DNA of 64,000 nt from Clostridia bacterium (GTDB taxonomy: Bacteria; Bacillota; Clostridia; Lachnospirales; Lachnospiraceae), in contig CAJTEN010000003.1 of assembly GCA_910575245.1 (NCBI GenBank), positions 310,001 to 374,000 on the forward strand, read 5' to 3'. Position 1 is the stretch's first letter. Each line of letters opens with the position of its first letter. The notes under the pieces were generated by a model. That model was not told where the DNA came from and searched no databases. It saw only the letters and a program-made list of their open reading frames with translations. A program made the position numbers and the translations under genes. Below, in pieces: positions 26,110 to 33,414 of this stretch.

Positions 26110-26180
26110 ATTTCCCCAATCTGCCGGAAAACCGGGGATGCCTGCCCTGCCTTGTCAGGCTGTAGCTTATTGGAGATATG
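26110..26180 (-). repeat. Intercistronic structured element, copy 5
   Basis: Outer stem TCCCCAAT/ATTGGAGA (one G-U type change), inner hairpin CCGGAAAACCGG and second hairpin GCCTG...CAGGC, 14 bases after the stop of gene G and just ahead of the gene F leader. Confidence 0.62.
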
Positions 26181-26193
26181 CAACCGATGGAAT

Positions 26194-26733
26194 TTATTTC
26201 TTATTCATAAAATCCCAATATGCCTGCATACTGTACTGATAATATGCCGCCGTCTTTTTCTGGAGCAACAGCTTCATGTCGCCGATCTGCTTCTGGAACA
26301 TATCCATGAAATCTGTCCTGTCATTTAATCCCATAGCCCCGGCTTCCATCGGAAGGGAAGTAAATCCCCCCAGCTTCTTTACCCCCATATGTGCTTCCAA
26401 AGCACGCATCTCCACAACAGTCGCTGACTTGGGATTTATCTCGTTGATATGTATGGTCTTTTCAAATTCATTCCCATTCTCATCAACACCCTTTGCAATG
26501 ATTGTCGGATCATCCTCTGTTGAATCTTCCGCATACTTAAGATAATAAGACAGCCCTGTACCGTTCCCTCCTGTCCACAACATATCTTCATCTGTAAAAA
26601 TATTATAGACTTTTGGAGTATCTGCCACATTGTTTACCTGCTCCGCAAAACTCCTTTTTACCGCATTCTGCTGTGCCTTTCTTGTTCCCTGCCATGCCTG
26701 ATATCCTGCTGTCCCTATTCCATTTACATTCAT
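26194..26733 (-). CDS. Paralogue-cluster protein G (MNVNGIGTAGYQ...), unknown function
   Basis: A 179-residue protein with the shared start MNVNGIGTAGYQAWQGTRK and second motif KRSFAEQVNN. Its C-terminal half aligns with protein I (INPKSATVVEMRALEAHM against VDPASATRTEIDALAAYL; both end in a helix AYWDFMNKK or AFDAFMDKG), so G and I are true paralogues over most of their length. No signal peptide. The leader differs from its neighbours: a strong GC-rich hairpin instead of the two-hairpin element. Confidence 0.65.
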   Translation of the reverse strand: MNVNGIGTAGYQAWQGTRKAQQNAVKRSFAEQVNNVADTPKVYNIFTDEDMLWTGGNGTGLSYYLKYAEDSTEDDPTIIAKGVDENGNEFEKTIHINEINPKSATVVEMRALEAHMGVKKLGGFTSLPMEAGAMGLNDRTDFMDMFQKQIGDMKLLLQKKTAAYYQYSMQAYWDFMNKK

Positions 26734-26774
26734 TTTTTCAAATCCTCCGCTATTGTCATTTATTCAATATTGTG

Positions 26775-26803
26775 GCTGGGGGTGATATGTTTCCACCCCC
26801 AGC
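26775..26803. terminator. Strong hairpin between genes H and G
   Basis: GCTGGGGGTG and CACCCCCAGC make a 10-bp perfect stem with a 9-base loop. There is no T run on the minus strand, so it may be an attenuator or RNA-stabilising hairpin rather than a classical terminator. Confidence 0.55.
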
Positions 26804-27466
26804 TACACCGTGTCAGTCTGAATATGTAAAGCATCACTGTTCTACAGAAAACATAGCTTTCTGGATATTTTTCTGCCAATATGAGCTGTCAAAATAGTTC
26901 CCGCTTTTGGGCCGATTACTGAACATATTCATGATCATGTCATAAGTCATGGATGACGTATCTATAAACAGTTCCTTTCCGTCCTTTGATTTAATCGCTG
27001 TACCGTTTGTTCCCACATAGGCAGTTGTATTGTCATCAAGGTGCTGTATCGTTCCTGTCATTTCCGCAAACTTTTTCAGCCACGACTCTCCCGTTTCCTT
27101 GCACATTTCCTTAAATTTCTTAGCATCCTCCCCCGTCATATAAGGGTGCTTCCCATCCCTGACATACCATGAAAAACCTGTTGCTTTGTCCGTATATTTC
27201 GGGTCTGTTGCTGCCCATTCTTCCAATGTCTTGTCGCCATACCATACCGTCAGGCCGCTGTCATTTGAAACGGTGCTTTCATCCTGCCCCATTAACGGAT
27301 TCGTTGATTTAAGTGAATCGTATATATCCTGCACATTGGCATTCTGCCTTGTACTTTCAGGTGCGGATTCTTCTGCCACCTGTCTCTGCGGGTAGAACTG
27401 TCCGGCCCTGCTCCTGTTGTACTTATTCGCTGATACATTGTTCTGATAATAATTTTGTCCTATTCC

Positions 27467-28150
27467 AAGTTAGCAACCCCCATTTCAAATGGGGGTTTAA
27501 TTGTAACCCCTCCGGGGTCTATTACTGGTTCCGCCAGAGGCGGGTTCGCTATCACCATTAGTACTGGTTGCCTCCGGTGGAGGCTCTTTTACTTTGTGGC
27601 TTCCCCTAACTTATCATTTTCTTCTTGTTCCCGGATATAATTTCGAATCGTCTCCTCATTTACATTCCCGACTGTCGCCACATAATATCCTCTCGCCCAT
27701 AAATGTCGGTCTCCCCATTTTGTCCGCATCTCCGGATGTCTGTCATAAAACATCAGGGCACTCTTCCCTTTCAGATATGACATGACTTCTGATACGCTCA
27801 TCTTGGGCGGTATTGCCACGTACATATGAATATGATCCACACATACTTCCCTTCAATAAGCTGTATCCCTTTCATCTCACATAATTTTTTGATGATCTCC
27901 ACTAAATCCCTTTTATTGCTTCCATACATCACCTTTTTCCGGTATTTCGGGATAAATACAATATGGTACGTGCAATTCCACCGCGTATGTTGTATACTTT
28001 GATTATCCATTATGGATACCTCCTTTGATTTCTGTTGTGGTTGCGAACCCACTTCATTATATCATTGGAGGTTTTTATTTTGGTACTCTAGGCAACGCTA
28101 CGGCTTATTCCATTCTCCCCATCTCAGATGGGGGATTAAAATACTTTTTC
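27467..28150 (-). mobile_element. IS200/IS605-family insertion element
   Basis: A 684-base element with a palindromic hairpin near each end (CCCCCATTTCAAATGGGGG at 27477-27495 and TCCCCATCTCAGATGGGG near 28116-28134), no terminal inverted repeats and no target duplication, all IS200 traits. The boundaries are set by the interrupted host gene, which rejoins in frame. Its transposase gene is itself frameshifted, so the copy is probably immobile. Confidence 0.85.
27589..28010 (-). pseudogene. tnpA: IS200-type TnpA transposase, frameshifted
   Basis: Reading 28010 leftward gives the N-terminal part (RWNCTYHIVFIPKYRKKVMY). The frame then shifts by one missing base near the EGK codons at about 27840, after which DHIHMYVAIPPKMSVSEVMS continues in another frame. 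The HUH motif (HIH) and the catalytic tyrosine in RGYYVATVG are both present, but in the second frame. AAAGGAGG precedes the start. Y1 HUH single-strand transposase family. Confidence 0.88.
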
Positions 28151-28197
28151 ATTTACGCTCATTTTTCAAATCCTCCATTGTCATCCATTATTTTAAT

Positions 28198-28300
28198 GGC
28201 AGCCACTCAGTCGTTCAGAGCCGCCTCTGCTCCCTCATGATAAGTCCGAGCAGTTCATCCCATCATGCAGACATACCACCTAGCCTCCCCTGCCAAACTT
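28198..28300 (-). promoter_or_regulatory. Two-hairpin leader element before gene H
   Basis: Nearly the same as the gene F leader: CTGCTC ... GAGCAG around GGACTTATCATGAGG, then GGCTCT-GAACGAC-TGAGTGGC. Similarity extends upstream through TGGYATGTCTGCATG and a GTTTGGCAGGGGAGG segment. Confidence 0.68.
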
Positions 28301-28309
28301 CATGGCAAA

Positions 28310-28322
28310 CCCCCCCCCCCCC
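28310..28322. repeat. Homopolymer tract of 13 C (poly-G on the transcribed strand)
   Basis: Thirteen consecutive C on the plus strand in the gap between genes I and H, about 150 bases upstream of the gene H start and just upstream of its leader element. Tracts of this length are prone to slipped-strand mispairing, so length variation could alter the leader or promoter spacing. Confidence 0.7.
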
Positions 28323-28490
28323 TTTCGCTACCATCCGCTAATAATACGAGCCAGCCCCCAAAAAAGTTTCATTTCTCTTATCACCTACATCCGCCCCTCG
28401 CCTCCGGGCAGACCGCAGAGGCAAAGCATTATGCGCCTGTGCGGAATAAGATGTAAAGAATATATCTGTATACCAATGTGCTGCCCGGTT

Positions 28491-29039
28491 TCAGCCTTTA
28501 TCCATAAACGCATCAAACGCGCTTAGAATTTTCTGATACGATGCATAGCCCGCAAGATTGCGGCATTCATACTGCATCTTCATCATTTCTTCCGCAATGG
28601 CATAGAAATTCTTCTTTTCAGCAAAAGCGGTGGAAAAACTTTCTGTCCCCTTTTCCGCCCCTGCCCCTATCCTTAATGCAGCCATGCCGTCCAGTTTCTT
28701 CTCGTCCACCAAGTACGCCGCCAGCGCATCTATTTCCGTTCTTGTCGCACTTGCCGGGTCTACCTTTGCAGGGTAGATCAACTGCTCATGCTCCTGCCCG
28801 TCCGCCGCCCTGGTGACAACCCGCATGATTGGATTTTCAGCACTATACCCCTCTGCCTTATAAACTGTGACACAGCCGCCATCGGCCAATCCCCTTGAAC
28901 ACAGGCCGCCCATTACAAGAGTATGTACTCCGTTAAAGCTGTTCTGAAAATTGGATGATTCATTCCTTAATTTTGGGACTCTCCCTTTTTGAACGGTCAT
29001 ATAAGCGCCATTGTTTATGCCGTTTACATTCATTGACAT
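28491..29039 (-). CDS. Paralogue-cluster protein I (MSMNVNGINNGAY...), unknown function
   Basis: A 182-residue protein starting MSMNVNGINNGAYMTVQKGR with SSNFQNSFNG as the second motif. It contains a Gly/Cys-rich segment (MGGLCSRGLADGGCVTVY) and the VDPASATRTEIDALAAYL block shared with protein G. The ATG at 29039 has AGGAGG four to five bases upstream; an ATG six bases later is also possible. No signal peptide. Confidence 0.63.
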   Translation of the reverse strand: MSMNVNGINNGAYMTVQKGRVPKLRNESSNFQNSFNGVHTLVMGGLCSRGLADGGCVTVYKAEGYSAENPIMRVVTRAADGQEHEQLIYPAKVDPASATRTEIDALAAYLVDEKKLDGMAALRIGAGAEKGTESFSTAFAEKKNFYAIAEEMMKMQYECRNLAGYASYQKILSAFDAFMDKG

Positions 29040-29064
29040 CTTTCCTCCTTCCAAAAATCTTATC

Positions 29065-29121
29065 TGCAGCCCCTCTGTCATTCGGAACCGCCCATGCCCC
29101 CTTGCGGTAAGTCCGGGCATG
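29065..29121 (-). promoter_or_regulatory. Two-hairpin leader element before gene I
   Basis: Hairpin 1 is ATGCCC/GGGCAT around GGACTTACCGCAAGG: the stem has changed on both sides compared with CTGCTC/GAGCAG, while the loop is kept. Hairpin 2 is CGGTTC ... GGGCTG, still pairable through G-U pairs. Confidence 0.68.
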
Positions 29122-29160
29122 ATCTTCCTTACTTCAAATTTTATAACATTAGTACAGTTA

Positions 29161-29940
29161 TCAGATATTTCCCAACACATTACTGCTGTATGCACCAATC
29201 GTACTTTCATAAGCCATTGCTGCCGCCGACACCTGTGACCGGCTGATGAAATGATAGTTTACAGCCGTATCGAGGCCACTTTTTTTCAGAGCATCTTCCA
29301 TAAGCTGTTTATGATATTGCAGCTCTGTCCGTTCTCTGCGCTCCGCCGCTGCTTCCTGACTGCGTTCCAGACTTTCCCTCCTTTGTGCCGCCGCTTTCTC
29401 CCGTTTTGCTTTATTGATGGCATTCACTTCTGCCACACGTTCTGGAGAATCTGCGCAACCACCGATATAGGTAACATTTCCATCCTCATGTACAACTACC
29501 CCACACGGCTGATAATCAAGCCCCCGTGCCGCAAATGATGCCTTCAACATTGGAGTTGCATTAAAGAAATCATCAATCTTGCCCTCATAGTAAGCTGCTT
29601 TTTCCGGGTCATTTGCCATCTGTTCCAAAATGTTCGGTGCTATTACAACATCATTGCCACTCATACTCTTTCCTGCCCGATCAAGGCTTTTCTGGTCTCT
29701 CCCGATGCTTTCATACCGCACATTTCCATATTTTTGTTTCAGATAATCTTTGTATGCTTCCGTCCGCGACACAGAATCGCTTCCCGTAGTCTGCTTTACG
29801 GTGTCCGCAAAAGTATGTACATTTCCTGCTTTTGCATGGTTAATCTGTTGGCTAAAGTTGTTATTTGATACTTTCCCTGTTGCCTTACCCGGTGTATAGA
29901 CAGGGTAATTTGCTGTTCCGTTAATTCCTGCTACCGACAT
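29161..29940 (-). CDS. Paralogue-cluster protein J (MSVAGINGTANYP...), unknown function
   Basis: A 259-residue protein, paralogue of K. Start MSVAGINGTANYPVYTPGKA, then NNNFSQQINH and HTFADTVKQT. A shared block VIAPNILEQMANDPEKAAYY follows, then a charged helical stretch and an Ala/Ser-rich end (SQVSAAAMAYESTIGAYSSN). I believe the J/K type belongs to a Lachnospiraceae domain of unknown function, but cannot confirm a number. Its last ~190 bases are almost identical to those of K. No signal peptide. Confidence 0.68.
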   Translation of the reverse strand: MSVAGINGTANYPVYTPGKATGKVSNNNFSQQINHAKAGNVHTFADTVKQTTGSDSVSRTEAYKDYLKQKYGNVRYESIGRDQKSLDRAGKSMSGNDVVIAPNILEQMANDPEKAAYYEGKIDDFFNATPMLKASFAARGLDYQPCGVVVHEDGNVTYIGGCADSPERVAEVNAINKAKREKAAAQRRESLERSQEAAAERRERTELQYHKQLMEDALKKSGLDTAVNYHFISRSQVSAAAMAYESTIGAYSSNVLGNI

Positions 29941-29973
29941 CCTATATCCTCCATTGTTATCAATATTTTATTA

Positions 29974-30030
29974 ACAGCTCCTCTGTCATTCAGAGCCGCC
30001 CATGCCCCCTTGTGGTAAGTCCGGGCATAT
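29974..30030 (-). promoter_or_regulatory. Two-hairpin leader element before gene J
   Basis: Hairpin 1 ATGCCC/GGGCAT around GGACTTACCACAAGG; hairpin 2 GGCTCT-GAATGAC-AGAGGAGC. Ends about 35 bases before the gene J start, which has GGAGG upstream. Confidence 0.7.
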
Positions 30031-30047
30031 CCTGTTTTACTTCAAAT

Positions 30048-30270
30048 TTTATAACATTAGTACAGTTATCAGATATTTCCCAACACATTACTGCTGTATG
30101 CACCAATCGCACTTTCATAAGCCATTGCCGCCGCCGACACCTGTGACCGGCTGATGAAGTGATAGTTTACAGCCGTATCAAAACCACTTTTTTTCAGGGC
30201 ATCTTCCATAAGCTGTTTATGATATTGCAGCTCTGTCCGTTCTCTGCGCTCCGCCGCTGCTTCCTCGGCA
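30048..30270 (-). repeat. Direct repeat: 3' end of gene K matching 3' end of gene J (29140-29380)
   Basis: The last ~190 coding bases of K and J plus about 20 bases after each stop (TTTTATAACATTAGTACAGT) are almost identical, while the upstream halves have diverged strongly. This points to recent duplication or gene conversion of the C-terminal module together with the start of the following leader. Confidence 0.8.
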
Positions 30271-30812
30271 AGCTCCTGATACCGCACCCGTCTTGCCCGT
30301 TTTGCCGCCTGTTCTGCTCTCACCTTTGCTTCAATCTTTGCCCGCACTTCCGGTTTCAGATCCCCGGTCACATATACATACCCCACACCTTTTTCATCAA
30401 TACTCACGGCATAAGAAGACATCTCGAATCCATTCATTGACATTTCCGCCTTACATCTTGGAAGGTCATCGAGCCCTTTCTGGATTATTTTTTCATAATG
30501 GGCTGCTTTCTCCGGGTCGTTTGCCATCTTCTCTAAAATATTTGGAGCGATTACAATATTGTTATACCCCGCTATGCTTGCGCCGAAGTTGTCAATACTC
30601 CTTTGGTCATTACCGATATTTTTCACCATCACGTTTGCGCCATATCGCTGTTTCAGATACTCCACATACTGCTCCTCCCGCGATGCGGAACTATTTTCTG
30701 CAGTCTGCTTTACGGTGTCCGCAAAACTGGTTTTCCCTGTGGCATTATTTTTCTGCGCCTTATTCGCATACTGATATGCCGCCAACATATCATTTACTCC
30801 TAAAATGCTCAT
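30069..30812 (-). CDS. Paralogue-cluster protein K (MSILGVNDMLAAYQ...), unknown function
   Basis: A 247-residue protein and the first cluster member after the kinase, only 24 bases from its stop, so surely co-transcribed with the two-component system. Start MSILGVNDMLAAYQYANKAQ, then GKTSFADTVKQT, the block NIVIAPNILEKMANDPEKAA and a C terminus identical to J except for two residues. Arg/Ala-rich coiled-coil-like region before it. No signal peptide or enzyme motif. Confidence 0.68.
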   Translation of the reverse strand: MSILGVNDMLAAYQYANKAQKNNATGKTSFADTVKQTAENSSASREEQYVEYLKQRYGANVMVKNIGNDQRSIDNFGASIAGYNNIVIAPNILEKMANDPEKAAHYEKIIQKGLDDLPRCKAEMSMNGFEMSSYAVSIDEKGVGYVYVTGDLKPEVRAKIEAKVRAEQAAKRARRVRYQELAEEAAAERRERTELQYHKQLMEDALKKSGFDTAVNYHFISRSQVSAAAMAYESAIGAYSSNVLGNI

Positions 30813-30836
30813 AATAATTCTTCTCCTTCCTGCTGA

Positions 30837-32276
30837 TTAACTTTTTACCATGACCGACAATGTGAATCTATTGCCTTTTACAATACAGTCCATATCGCCG
30901 CCATATTTTACTGCACATTTTCTGATATTCTTTAGCCCTATTCCATGCACCTCCTTATCTTCTTTTGTTGATATGGGAAGGCCGCTTTCCTTGTCGAACA
31001 GTGCCATACCATCAAAGCTGTTCTCAATTTCTATAAAATACATATTCTTCGCCCGAAAAGACCGGATCGTGATATAGGCTTCTGCATACGGCTGTTTCTC
31101 CCTCATTTTCATGCAGGCTTCAATCGCATTATCCAGCCCGTTGTTCAGAATAATCCCCATATCATAAGCCTTTATCGTAACGGCATCTGAAAGCATGAAC
31201 CCCCTTGCATCCAGCTTAATTCCTTTTACCTTTTTTGCCGCATAACGGAACTTGCTGCCCACCACCGCATCACTGACTGCATTGCCCGTATGCACCCTGC
31301 TGTCAAGCTGTTCCACCGACTGATACATACCCTCAAAATACTGCCGGATTTCCTCATCTTCCCCACTATACTTTTTCTGTATAAGGTTCTGCAGGACTGC
31401 CATGTGGTTCTTCATATCGTGCTTGACCGAGCGTACCCCGTCATACAGATGCTCCATTTCCACCATGGAACCCTGCATCTGAGTGATCTGGTTTTCCAGT
31501 ATGATCTTCTCCGCCCGTTCTTCCTGCAGAGCTGCCATGTTCTGATAAATACGGAAACTGAACACGACAGCCCCAAGCAGCACAAGTGCTATCATGGGAA
31601 TGATAAGGTATAGCGCCGGATATCTTTCATACAACAGCACCGGAACGCCATCCGTAACTGTGATCATCAGCAGTCTCACAAGCACTGAAACCAACACGCC
31701 AGCCACGGCAGGGAGCAGATAGAAAACCACTTCCTTTTCCATCCCCTTTTCCCTGCAACGGTAACTCTTTACAATCTTCCTTATGGAAACAAAAAGCAGG
31801 ACTCCTTCTATGGTTTCCACAAACGCAACGGAAAAGCAGGCCAGCGCATCTGCCGCCACAGGCAAGTATTCCGGCCATTCCATGCTGCTACCCGCCCCAT
31901 GTACCAAAATGTCTATCAGTCTTTTCCCGATATAAAGAAAACTGTACCCTGCCCAAAATGCCAGTTCACGCAAGGCGATAAACTGAATGGCCAGAAAGAT
32001 TTTCAGCGGCATATTTCCCTTATACCAACCCACACAAAAAGCAAATAAGGAAACGGTAGTAAAAAGCAACTCCACAATTAGCGTCACACTGTCTGTTTCA
32101 CGGAATAAAGCCCCTTTGACAATCCTTATCAAAATCCACACAATTCCAGCTATCCACTGTGCATTCCTTAATCTGCACAGCTTTGGTTCCGCAAACCTGC
32201 CAAAAAAGAACTGGATGCAGTACCCCTCAAACAAATAAAGCGGAATACTGAGCATCCCCATGATATATTCAGCCAT
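30837..32276 (-). CDS. GHKL-domain sensor kinase (AgrC/VirS type)
   Basis: A 479-residue kinase with about six membrane helices in the first ~235 residues, a coiled coil, and a DHp segment with the phosphoacceptor histidine in VRSVKHDMKNHMAVLQNLI. The GHKL ATP-binding domain has ILNNGLDNAIEAC (N-box) and GIGLKNIRK (G-box). This class usually senses peptides. The ATG at 32276 overlaps the regulator's stop by 8 bases. No AgrB/AgrD-like peptide-processing gene is seen in the window, so the signal is unknown. Confidence 0.9.
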   Translation of the reverse strand: MAEYIMGMLSIPLYLFEGYCIQFFFGRFAEPKLCRLRNAQWIAGIVWILIRIVKGALFRETDSVTLIVELLFTTVSLFAFCVGWYKGNMPLKIFLAIQFIALRELAFWAGYSFLYIGKRLIDILVHGAGSSMEWPEYLPVAADALACFSVAFVETIEGVLLFVSIRKIVKSYRCREKGMEKEVVFYLLPAVAGVLVSVLVRLLMITVTDGVPVLLYERYPALYLIIPMIALVLLGAVVFSFRIYQNMAALQEERAEKIILENQITQMQGSMVEMEHLYDGVRSVKHDMKNHMAVLQNLIQKKYSGEDEEIRQYFEGMYQSVEQLDSRVHTGNAVSDAVVGSKFRYAAKKVKGIKLDARGFMLSDAVTIKAYDMGIILNNGLDNAIEACMKMREKQPYAEAYITIRSFRAKNMYFIEIENSFDGMALFDKESGLPISTKEDKEVHGIGLKNIRKCAVKYGGDMDCIVKGNRFTLSVMVKS

Positions 32277-33006
32277 CAGCACCCACCCCATTCCTCAGAT
32301 ACCGCATATAGGCTTTTACAAACTCCCCATACTTTTCTTTTGCCAGATAAACATACTCCCCATTGTTCAAGATGACGCTCTCGCTGTCATACTCTGCCAC
32401 ATACACCATGTTCACCAGATATCCCCTGTGGCAGCGGTAGAAACTTTCCCCAAGCTGCCCTTCCATTTCGTTCATGGAAGCGTATGCCTCTATGATTTCC
32501 CCCGTGGTGTGTATCTCCACTTTTTTTCCCCTGCTCTCAACATAAAGGATGCTGTCCTTTTCCAGTGTAAAACTTCGGTTCCTCGTCTTTATGAATACCG
32601 TTTCCCACCGTTTGCTTTTCCTCTTTTCCATCTCCCGCTCCGCACGGTGGAACACCTCCCGAAACTTATCTTCCTCAATCGGCTTTAACAGATAGTGGAA
32701 TGCCGCCACGTCAAATGCCTCGAAAACATACTCCCGAATTCCCGTAATAAAGATCAGTATGGTATCTTCATCCCTCTGTCTAAGCCTTTTCGCCGTTTCA
32801 ATCCCGTCTGTTCCATCCATCTGTATATCGAGGAATACAATGTCAAACTTCTTGTCGGTAGCAAGCAGCGCATCCCCCGTCTCATAAAGATCAAGGCATA
32901 TCCCCACTTTCTCTTTTTCTATCAGTTCATTTATCTGTTCACGGATGGCTTTCTCGTCATCACATATGGCTATGTTCAATCTCATCACCTGCAATTCATT
33001 TCCCAT
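32269..33006 (-). CDS. LytTR-family response regulator (AgrA type)
   Basis: A 245-residue regulator. Receiver domain: ICDDE pocket, phosphoacceptor Asp in FDIVFLDIQMDGTDG, Lys in YLLKPI. C-terminal LytTR DNA-binding domain: FIKTRNRSFTLEKDSILYVE, YRCHRGYLVNM. An alternative start at 32985 (MRLNIAICDD) gives the more usual family length. Two direct repeats typical of LytTR sites lie in its own promoter, so it probably controls itself and the downstream cluster. Confidence 0.9.
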   Translation of the reverse strand: MGNELQVMRLNIAICDDEKAIREQINELIEKEKVGICLDLYETGDALLATDKKFDIVFLDIQMDGTDGIETAKRLRQRDEDTILIFITGIREYVFEAFDVAAFHYLLKPIEEDKFREVFHRAEREMEKRKSKRWETVFIKTRNRSFTLEKDSILYVESRGKKVEIHTTGEIIEAYASMNEMEGQLGESFYRCHRGYLVNMVYVAEYDSESVILNNGEYVYLAKEKYGEFVKAYMRYLRNGVGADG

Positions 33007-33062
33007 GCGAGTGCTTTTCTCGCATTGAGCATTAGCTTCCCCACGGCAGCTCTTTTTACTTT

Positions 33063-33130
33063 TTATATCGGCAGAATTTTGGCGCAGTCAGCCACGAAGG
33101 AACGAAACCCTATTTGAAAGGGAACGAAAT
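33063..33130 (-). promoter_or_regulatory. LytTR-type promoter of the paralogue cluster
   Basis: On the minus strand two copies of TTTCGTTCC (33122-33130 and 33100-33108) are spaced 22 bases start to start, two helical turns, as for AgrA/LytTR dimers. Seven bases after them comes CTGACT (-35, 33087-33092), an 18-base gap and TATAAA (-10, 33063-33068), about 60 bases before the regulator's start. The geometry is that of an activator-dependent, autoregulated LytTR promoter. Confidence 0.7.
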
Positions 33131-33414
33131 CTTTTTCTTTTCCACAAAAAGTTCAAATCAACCCTAAAGTTTTTCGCCATTCGTCCGATATAGTGGCGGA
33201 TGCCCCACAAGGTCTGCCGTGTAAGCATATTACCTCTTACTTCCCCGCTTTCCAAGTAATTTCCGTTATCAGTACGCCTGGCCTGCCTGGGAAAAAAGCA
33301 GACCGCCGCATATGGCGGATGAAGGCCATAGTGCGGCAGTTAGCTTTTGTATATTATCAGTTTACTATCATCAAAACAAATCTCTTATTACCACAATTTC
33401 AGCATCCGATATGA
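33131..33414. other. Gap between LytTR promoter and lipoprotein gene
   Basis: About 280 bases with no supportable gene. It contains a GC-rich stretch with a short inverted repeat (ACCGCCGCATATGGCGG near 33302) that may terminate leftward transcription from the lipoprotein gene. Nothing else is recognised. Confidence 0.4.

Larger units (their letters stand above)
26834..28162 (-). pseudogene. Paralogue-cluster gene H, interrupted by an IS200-like element
   Basis: The start ATG at 28162 (GGAGG upstream) reads MSVN and then enters the insertion and stops. On the other side of the element the frame resumes at 27466 as GIGQNYYQNNVSANKYNRSR and runs to 26834. Removing 27467-28150 exactly restores a 214-residue protein beginning MSVNGIGQNYYQ, the family consensus. 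The body (LTVWYGDKTLEEWA, WYVRDGKHPYMTGEDAKKFK, SWLKKFAEMTG) is unlike the other members. The element is as expected for IS200: no target duplication. Confidence 0.85.

Noticed and set aside
21190-30030. Regularly recurring short sequences considered as a CRISPR array
   Set aside because: Copies are hundreds to thousands of bases apart, alternate with genes and differ in sequence while keeping stems; no cas genes.
30837-33006. Complete agr-type quorum-sensing locus
   Set aside because: Kinase and regulator are of AgrC/AgrA type, but no AgrB-like protease or AgrD-like peptide gene was found in the window.
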